Source: Nocardiopsis sp. TSRI0078 (GTDB lineage: Bacteria > Actinomycetota > Actinomycetes > Streptosporangiales > Streptosporangiaceae). From it: a stretch of DNA of 64,000 bases. The stretch lies in NCBI RefSeq assembly GCF_001905145.1, contig NZ_LWLB01000007.1, positions 47,157 through 111,156 on the forward strand, written 5' to 3'. The translations under genes and the position numbers were made by a program. Shown piece by piece: positions 60,092 through 64,000 of the stretch. Position 1 is the first letter of the stretch; the number at the start of each line of letters is the position of its first letter. The notes beneath the pieces are model-generated. The model searched no databases. It was not told the DNA's origin and saw only the letters and a program-made list of their open reading frames with translations.

Positions 60092-60164
60092 TGGAGCCAA
60101 GGGGAGTCGAACCCCTGACCTCCGGTATGCAAAACCGGCGCTCTGCCAGCTGAGCTATGGCCCC
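60092..60164 (-). tRNA. tRNA-Ala(TGC)
   Basis: The 73-nt cloverleaf has acceptor strands GGGGCCA/TGGCTCC, D arm TAGCTCAGCTGGCAGAGC, anticodon arm CCGGT-TTTGCAT-ACCGG giving anticodon TGC, and T arm AGGGG-TTCGACT-CCCCT. CCA is not encoded. In actinomycetes tRNA-Ala and a DLW-39 gene often follow gyrA and tRNA-Ile; those are not present here. Confidence 0.97.
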
Positions 60165-60416
60165 TCGGAGCCGGGCGTGAGCCCTGGCCACCATGCAGAG
60201 CATACCTTCATTCGAGGCGGTCCCGCTCACCGAGCAGGGCCGTCCGGTCGGGGCCGCGACTCCGGGACCAGAAGCAGCACAAAGCCGTGGGTCGCACCCC
60301 GGGATTGTCGGCCCACCCACGTCTTCGTGTCACTCAGGAGCTGGCCGGGACGGCACACGCGGCACCGGCCCTCGGTCGCCCGGTGGATACCTCGCGGCCG
60401 CCGATAAGGCGCTCGG

Positions 60417-60539
60417 TCAGCCCTCGCTGGCCGCCGTGGCCTCGGTCCACAGGTCAAGCTCGGCGCGGTCCGCCTGGATCTTGCGGTAGACGGCGAAAGC
60501 CCCGAGGGCCACCAGCACCAGAACGATGATCTTCTTCAC
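60417..60539 (-). CDS. DLW-39 family small protein
   Basis: This 40-aa ORF starts at a GTG with AAAGGG about 9 nt upstream. The product begins with a membrane helix (MKKIIVLVLVALGAFAVYRK), then QADRAELDLWTEATAASEG with the DLW motif that names the family. DLW-39 proteins are found next to tRNA-Ala near the gyrase genes of actinobacteria; function is unknown. The neighbouring tRNA-Ala confirms the call. Confidence 0.88.
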   Translation of the reverse strand: MKKIIVLVLVALGAFAVYRKIQADRAELDLWTEATAASEG

Positions 60540-60723
60540 TGTCCGGACCCTTTCGGTGATTCGATGTGTGTACACGGGCTCCCGCACGGGACGGGGGCTC
60601 CGCAGAGAACTTTATGAGGTTGTCACCACGCAGACTAGCAAGCTGTCGGTAGCGTTCCCTGCCACAGTGGACCGTTTTCCACCAACTTCTCGGAGTGATC
60701 CGTGAAGCGGTGCTTCCGAGGCC

Positions 60724-61557
60724 TCAGGTCAGCAGTGCCATCCGTCGGAGGACTGACAGCGTGGCCTGCGGAGACGCCGCGATCCGGGTGAGTTCGGACC
60801 ACACCCGCTTGCAGGCGTCGACCGACTCCTCGGCCTCCACGATCGAACCGCCCTGGGTGGCCTCGACGTAGGCCAGGGCGGCCTCGTCCTCGTCGAACTC
60901 CAGCACGGAGAAGGGCCCGGCCACCCCGGGGTGCGGGCCGGCCGAGGTGGGCAGCAGTTGCACGGTCACCCGGTCCGACTCGGTGGCCAGCTCCACGATG
61001 CGGGTGGTCTGCGCACGCAGTAGTTCGAGGTCACCGGACACCCGTTGGAGGGCGTCCTCCTCGACGATGGCGTGGTACCGGGTCAGGCCGCCCTGGTCGA
61101 GGAGCTCCTGGCGCTTGAGGTAGGCCGCGACCATCCGCTCGACGGAGCGCTCCCCGTGGCCCATGGCCCGCGCCACGGCGGCGGTGTAGTCGGGGGTCTG
61201 GAGGAGGTCGGGGATGAGGATGCCCGCGTAGGACTGCACGGAGAGGGCTCCCGCCTCGTTGCCGACGTACGCGGACGGGAGTACGTCCTCGTACTCGGTC
61301 CACCACGGGCGCAGCCGGGATTCGCGGACGAGGGTCAGGATGGCCTCGCGCTGCCCGCCGGTCACCCCGTACAGGCGCAGCAGGGCCGAGATCTCCATGA
61401 CGGAGGGCCACTTGCGGATGCCGGTCTCGATGTGGCCCAACTTGGCCGGGGACCACTCCAGTTCCTCGGCGACATCGCTGAGGGTCATGCCCGCCTGCAC
61501 CCGGTGGCGGCGAAGCTCGGCGGACAGTCGTCGGCGGCGAACCGTGGGGCTGGTCAT
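60724..61557 (-). CDS. XRE-family regulator with DUF5753 domain
   Basis: The 277-aa product has an N-terminal XRE helix-turn-helix (about 8-65: LRRHRVQAGMTLSDVAEELEWSPAKLGHIETG) and a DUF5753 domain (about 90-270: SYAGILIPDLLQTPDYTAAVARA, GPFSVLEF). The architecture is that of BldB-partner/WhiJ-like regulators that are numerous in filamentous actinomycetes. The ATG at 61557 gives the family start. The frame stays open upstream through a repeat-rich stretch (61558-61815) that would add a Pro/Ser/Arg-rich extension. Confidence 0.88.
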   Translation of the reverse strand: MTSPTVRRRRLSAELRRHRVQAGMTLSDVAEELEWSPAKLGHIETGIRKWPSVMEISALLRLYGVTGGQREAILTLVRESRLRPWWTEYEDVLPSAYVGNEAGALSVQSYAGILIPDLLQTPDYTAAVARAMGHGERSVERMVAAYLKRQELLDQGGLTRYHAIVEEDALQRVSGDLELLRAQTTRIVELATESDRVTVQLLPTSAGPHPGVAGPFSVLEFDEDEAALAYVEATQGGSIVEAEESVDACKRVWSELTRIAASPQATLSVLRRMALLT

Positions 61558-61620
61558 AACGCTGATCCCGGTCCTGGTTCTGGTTCTGGCACTGGGGTGG
61601 CTCAGGGTTGGTACTGGGCT

Positions 61621-61750
61621 TGGTGCTGATGCTGAGGGGGTTGGTGCTGATGCTGGTGCGGTGCTGGGTCTGGTTCCGGCGCTGGTCCTGGCCCTGTGTC
61701 CTGACCCCGGCCCCGGTCTCGACCTCGGCCCCGGTCTCGACCTCGGCCCT
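61621..61750 (-). repeat. Low-complexity tandem repeats upstream of the XRE gene
   Basis: CGGCCCCGGTCTCGACCT is repeated in tandem (61708-61725, 61726-61743, partial to 61750), and TGGTGCTGATGCTG occurs at 61621-61634 and 61642-61655. One strand is strongly enriched in G and T. The repeats are in phase (18 bp) with the open frame of the XRE gene. Confidence 0.75.
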
Positions 61751-61815
61751 GGTTCCATGACACAGAGTTGGCGGGGATGTACCACCAGCGAAACACGGCA
61801 TCTAACATCTAGCAA

Positions 61816-62743
61816 TGCGTTTCTAGGAAACAGCTGCCGATTCGATGCATTACGGCGTCCGGAAACTCGGAGGGCCGGAAGGCAAACCCACCGTTTGGCA
61901 CGAAAGCACCCAGGTGCAGAGGGGTCGCGACCTCAGAAGCACCACACGTAAACCGTTTCCACATGCGCCACATCAGCATCAGGAGAGTCTGCTTGGGAGG
62001 CGCTTCTCATCCCAGCATTCACAGTTCCTCAGCTCCTCTCCCGGGCCTGGACGGGTGCTCATGAGGAGACTGGTGAGTGCTGAGTGGATGCCGGGCGGGT
62101 GCGGGGCCCCAGGTGGATGTGGGGAGGCGCCTGGGTGAGTGCGGGGAGCGCCAGGGCGGGTGCGGGGGTGCGAGGTGGATGTGGGGAGGCGCCTGGGTGA
62201 GTGCGGGGAGCGCCGGGGCGGATGCGGGGGTGCGAGGTGGATGATCGGGGTGGGTGCAGGGATGCGAGGGTGGGCCGACCGAGGCGCCGGGTGGTCCGTT
62301 CGGGTTCCATCCGGTCCTTGCCCACATCCTTTGTCGTCCTGCCGTCCCGCGATCGGAATGCGGTCAGAATGCGAGCAGGAAAGGAGGAGAGGGACACGAA
62401 GGGGGAAGGCGAGGAAGGAGGCCCCGGGAAGGGGCGGGAAGGCCGGGCAGGGGAGCGAGCCGGCTCGGAGAGGGCTGAGGCCGAGAAGGCTGAGGGGGCT
62501 GGAGGGCTGAGAGGGCTGCCGTGAAGGAAGCCGGTCCAGGCCGCGGAGAGCACAGAGGGCACGGAGGCCAAACCACTGAGTGAGAGGCCGAAGGAAGCTG
62601 AGGGAGGAGGGCGGGAGGGAGTGGGAAGGTGTCCGTTGTCTCCTGACTCGTATGTCTCATCCTGATGCCAGTGTGAGGAAACAGCGTACGATGCTTGAGG
62701 TGCCCGCCCCGGCGAGCGTAACCGTACACATAGAGGAAACCCA
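61816..62743. other. Gene-poor repeat-rich region
   Basis: No gene is supported. The central part is a 62-bp tandem repeat (separate entry). After about 62340 the plus strand is strongly purine-rich (GGGAAGGCGAGGAAGGAGG-like), so open frames there are compositional. Confidence 0.6.
62111..62243 (+). repeat. 62-bp tandem repeat
   Basis: A 62-bp unit beginning AGGTGGATGTGGGGAGGCGC occupies 62111-62172 and 62173-62234, with two substitutions, followed by the first 9 bases of a third copy. The unit length is not a multiple of three, so it is not built as a coding repeat. Confidence 0.85.
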
Positions 62744-63052
62744 TTGAGCTACCCCATTAACGACGCAGAGCAGCTGATCGCGAACGCGGAAGCGGAGATG
62801 CCGCCGAGCACCCGATCCCGTCTCATCGCGAAACTCCGGATGGGGAAGCACATCGACGACGCGGCCGGCGAGCTCGGCATCAGCTCCACGCAGGTCTTCT
62901 CGACCGCACGTATCCTCACGGCCTTCGGCGACCAGCTCGACTCCACCCTCACCGAGCAGCGGGACCCGTCCCTGCCGCACGGCACCGTCACGGGGTACAA
63001 CAAGCGCTGCCGCTGCCCGGAATGCCGTAGCGCCCTCCAGCAGCGCGTCTGA
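62744..63052 (+). CDS. Small hypothetical protein with C-terminal CRCxxC motif
   Basis: The 102-aa product (TTG start, GAGGAAAC upstream) has a helical N-terminus with a helix-turn-helix-like stretch (RMGKHIDDAAGELGISSTQVFSTARIL). It ends with HGTVTGYNKRCRCPECRSAL, a GY-x-CRCxxC motif frequent in small actinomycete and actinophage proteins, probably a metal site. It could bind DNA. No family name can be given. Confidence 0.7.
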   Translation: MSYPINDAEQLIANAEAEMPPSTRSRLIAKLRMGKHIDDAAGELGISSTQVFSTARILTAFGDQLDSTLTEQRDPSLPHGTVTGYNKRCRCPECRSALQQRV

Positions 63053-63336
63053 GGCGCCCTCAGAAGGGCCTGGGCGAGCTGGCGGTCCTTGGGCGGCCTG
63101 GGCGGCGGGTCTGGTGCGTCCTGGGCGGCCGAGGCGTCTGAGCAGTCCGGGTATCTGGACAGGCGGGATGGCTCGGAGAGCCCGGACGGTCCCAACAGCT
63201 CTCTGGAACCTTCCTCTTCCGTCCGACCAAGCCGACCGGGCCGACCACCTGCGCTAACGCCTCGTTAACCGAGACTTCTCAAACCAATACGGTCCACACA
63301 GGCTTACCGGCCCCCGGTTGGGGAAAACCGCTGAAC

Positions 63337-63432
63337 ATGAACGAGCACGTGGACTGGTCGGCGATGAGCGAAGAGGACTTCGTTGCGCTGCTGCGGCAGC
63401 TCATCGACATCCCCGAGGTCGACGAGGACTAG
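63337..63432 (+). CDS. Possible 31-aa acidic peptide
   Basis: The ORF encodes MNEHVDWSAMSEEDFVALLR followed by 11 residues (QLIDIPEVDED), mostly acidic and helical. The ribosome-binding site is weak (GGGG 11-14 nt upstream), but third positions are GC-rich as in real genes here. Kept as a low-confidence small gene. Confidence 0.35.
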   Translation: MNEHVDWSAMSEEDFVALLRQLIDIPEVDED

Positions 63433-63907
63433 ACGGACACCGCACCGATCGGCACGGGTCCCCCGCCCCGGGCCCGAGCTCCCTTCACCCCCAGGCGCAC
63501 GGTGATGCCGTGACTGCGGCGACATCGTGAACGAGCGTGACCACGATGGTCGGCATGCGCGGAGGAGGGTCTTCCGCGACCTGTGTCCTCGTGCTGTGCC
63601 TGTGCACCTGTGGTGACCATGCTCGCGGCGGCGTGCAGCTGCTCGCTTTGAATGCTCTTCCTGGACTCCGCTGGGGTGGTCCTGCTCTGAAAGGCTCCAC
63701 CTGAACCCGTTGGGGTGGCTTGCCGTTGGAGTTGTTCGTCAGCCCCGGGCTCTACCGGCGCGTGCCCTCAGCGGCGCACGCGGAACCAGCGAGCGCACGG
63801 TCAAAGCCCACGGAGAACCCTGCCCCCGACCCAGGAGCCGGCCACCACCCGTGGAGCCACCACCCCTCAGGACGAACCCCTGCTTTCACACACGCACAAG
63901 CGCAGAC
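63433..63907. other. Intergenic region before the 5S terminator, no gene seen
   Basis: No ORF with start signal and coding bias. GGGGTGG-type short repeats (about 63675-63720) are the only pattern. Confidence 0.55.
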
Positions 63908-63946
63908 ACAAAAAAAGAGGGGGCCGCCCACAAGCGACCCCCCCTT
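63908..63946 (-). terminator. rRNA operon terminator
   Basis: On the minus strand, GGGGGGGTCGC...GCGGCCCCC forms a stem followed by TCTTTTTTT. It lies 10 nt after the 5S rRNA 3' end. Confidence 0.85.
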
Positions 63947-63955
63947 CACGAAAAA

Positions 63956-64000
63956 CCGTGGCAGCAACCTACTCTCCCACCCCACCACAGGGCAGTACCA
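63956..64000 (-). rRNA. rrf: 5S rRNA, 3' part only (runs off the window)
   Basis: Read on the minus strand, TGGTACTGCCCTGTGG and GGGTGGGAGAGTAGGT are the conserved 3' end of actinobacterial 5S rRNA. The 5' part lies past position 64000. The rRNA operon is transcribed leftward, with 23S and 16S expected to the right. Confidence 0.9.

Noticed and set aside
1..64000. CRISPR array
   Set aside because: The tandem repeats found (62 bp, 18 bp, short G-rich units) lack regular spacers, and no cas gene is present.

Overview
The window is high-GC actinobacterial chromosome. GTG and TTG starts are common, G/C dominates third codon positions, and gene ends often overlap (ATGA, GTGA). The marker genes (wblA, crgA, the fhaA-fhaB-pstP-rodA-pbpA-pknA-pknB cluster, bpa, DLW-39, DUF5324 and DUF4446 proteins, an SSI-type inhibitor) point to a filamentous actinomycete. 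I favour Nocardiopsis or a close relative; this is inference from gene content, not from an rRNA comparison.

1-12.7 kb is an integrated actinomycete integrative and conjugative element (AICE). It carries int, xis, a RepSA-type initiator, an FtsK-type transfer ATPase, a Pra-like activator and a KorSA-like repressor. The right end abuts a displaced 3' piece of a tRNA-Ser gene; the left junction lies outside the window. A 20-bp direct repeat occurs near each end. Two GntR regulators each have a clear operator family: TACTYG-N6-CRAGTR for the KorSA-like protein and ACTCATGTACATGAGT for the second one. Cargo is a Nudix protein, a strikingly AT-rich AAA/ORC-like ATPase, and an AspBHI/Mrr-like modification-dependent endonuclease.

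12.7-31.3 kb is chromosomal: a small GntR module that shares a 58-bp nested hairpin with the element, a VOC protein, two tandem-domain universal stress proteins, an EspI-like ParA/MinD ATPase, a quinone oxidoreductase, the proteasome activator Bpa, serS, a GAF-SpoIIE phosphatase, pheA, a DUF4446 protein, a glycosyltransferase, an RsbV/RsbW-like pair, a PAS/GAF histidine kinase, a rhodanese and a lipoprotein form of a subtilisin inhibitor.

31.3-44.3 kb holds tenA and, divergent from it, a nine-gene carbohydrate operon: GH3 glycosidase, Gfo/Idh oxidoreductase, a complete Opp/Dpp-type ABC transporter (two permeases, two ATPases, a lipoprotein binding protein), a DUF6807 (PmoA-like) protein and a cupin. 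A sigma70-like promoter and two classes of palindromic operator precede it; no regulator gene is linked.

44.6-61.6 kb is the conserved growth and division region usually found near oriC: tRNA-Leu(CAG), the FHA/Ser-Thr kinase/peptidoglycan cluster, crgA, a rhomboid protease, a cyclophilin, membrane proteins, wblA, tRNA-Ala(TGC), a 40-aa DLW-39 protein and an XRE/DUF5753 regulator. Two good DnaA-box matches lie between crgA and the rhomboid gene.

61.6-64.0 kb is gene-poor, repeat-rich and ends in the 3' part of a 5S rRNA gene with its terminator, so an rRNA operon on the minus strand continues past the right edge.
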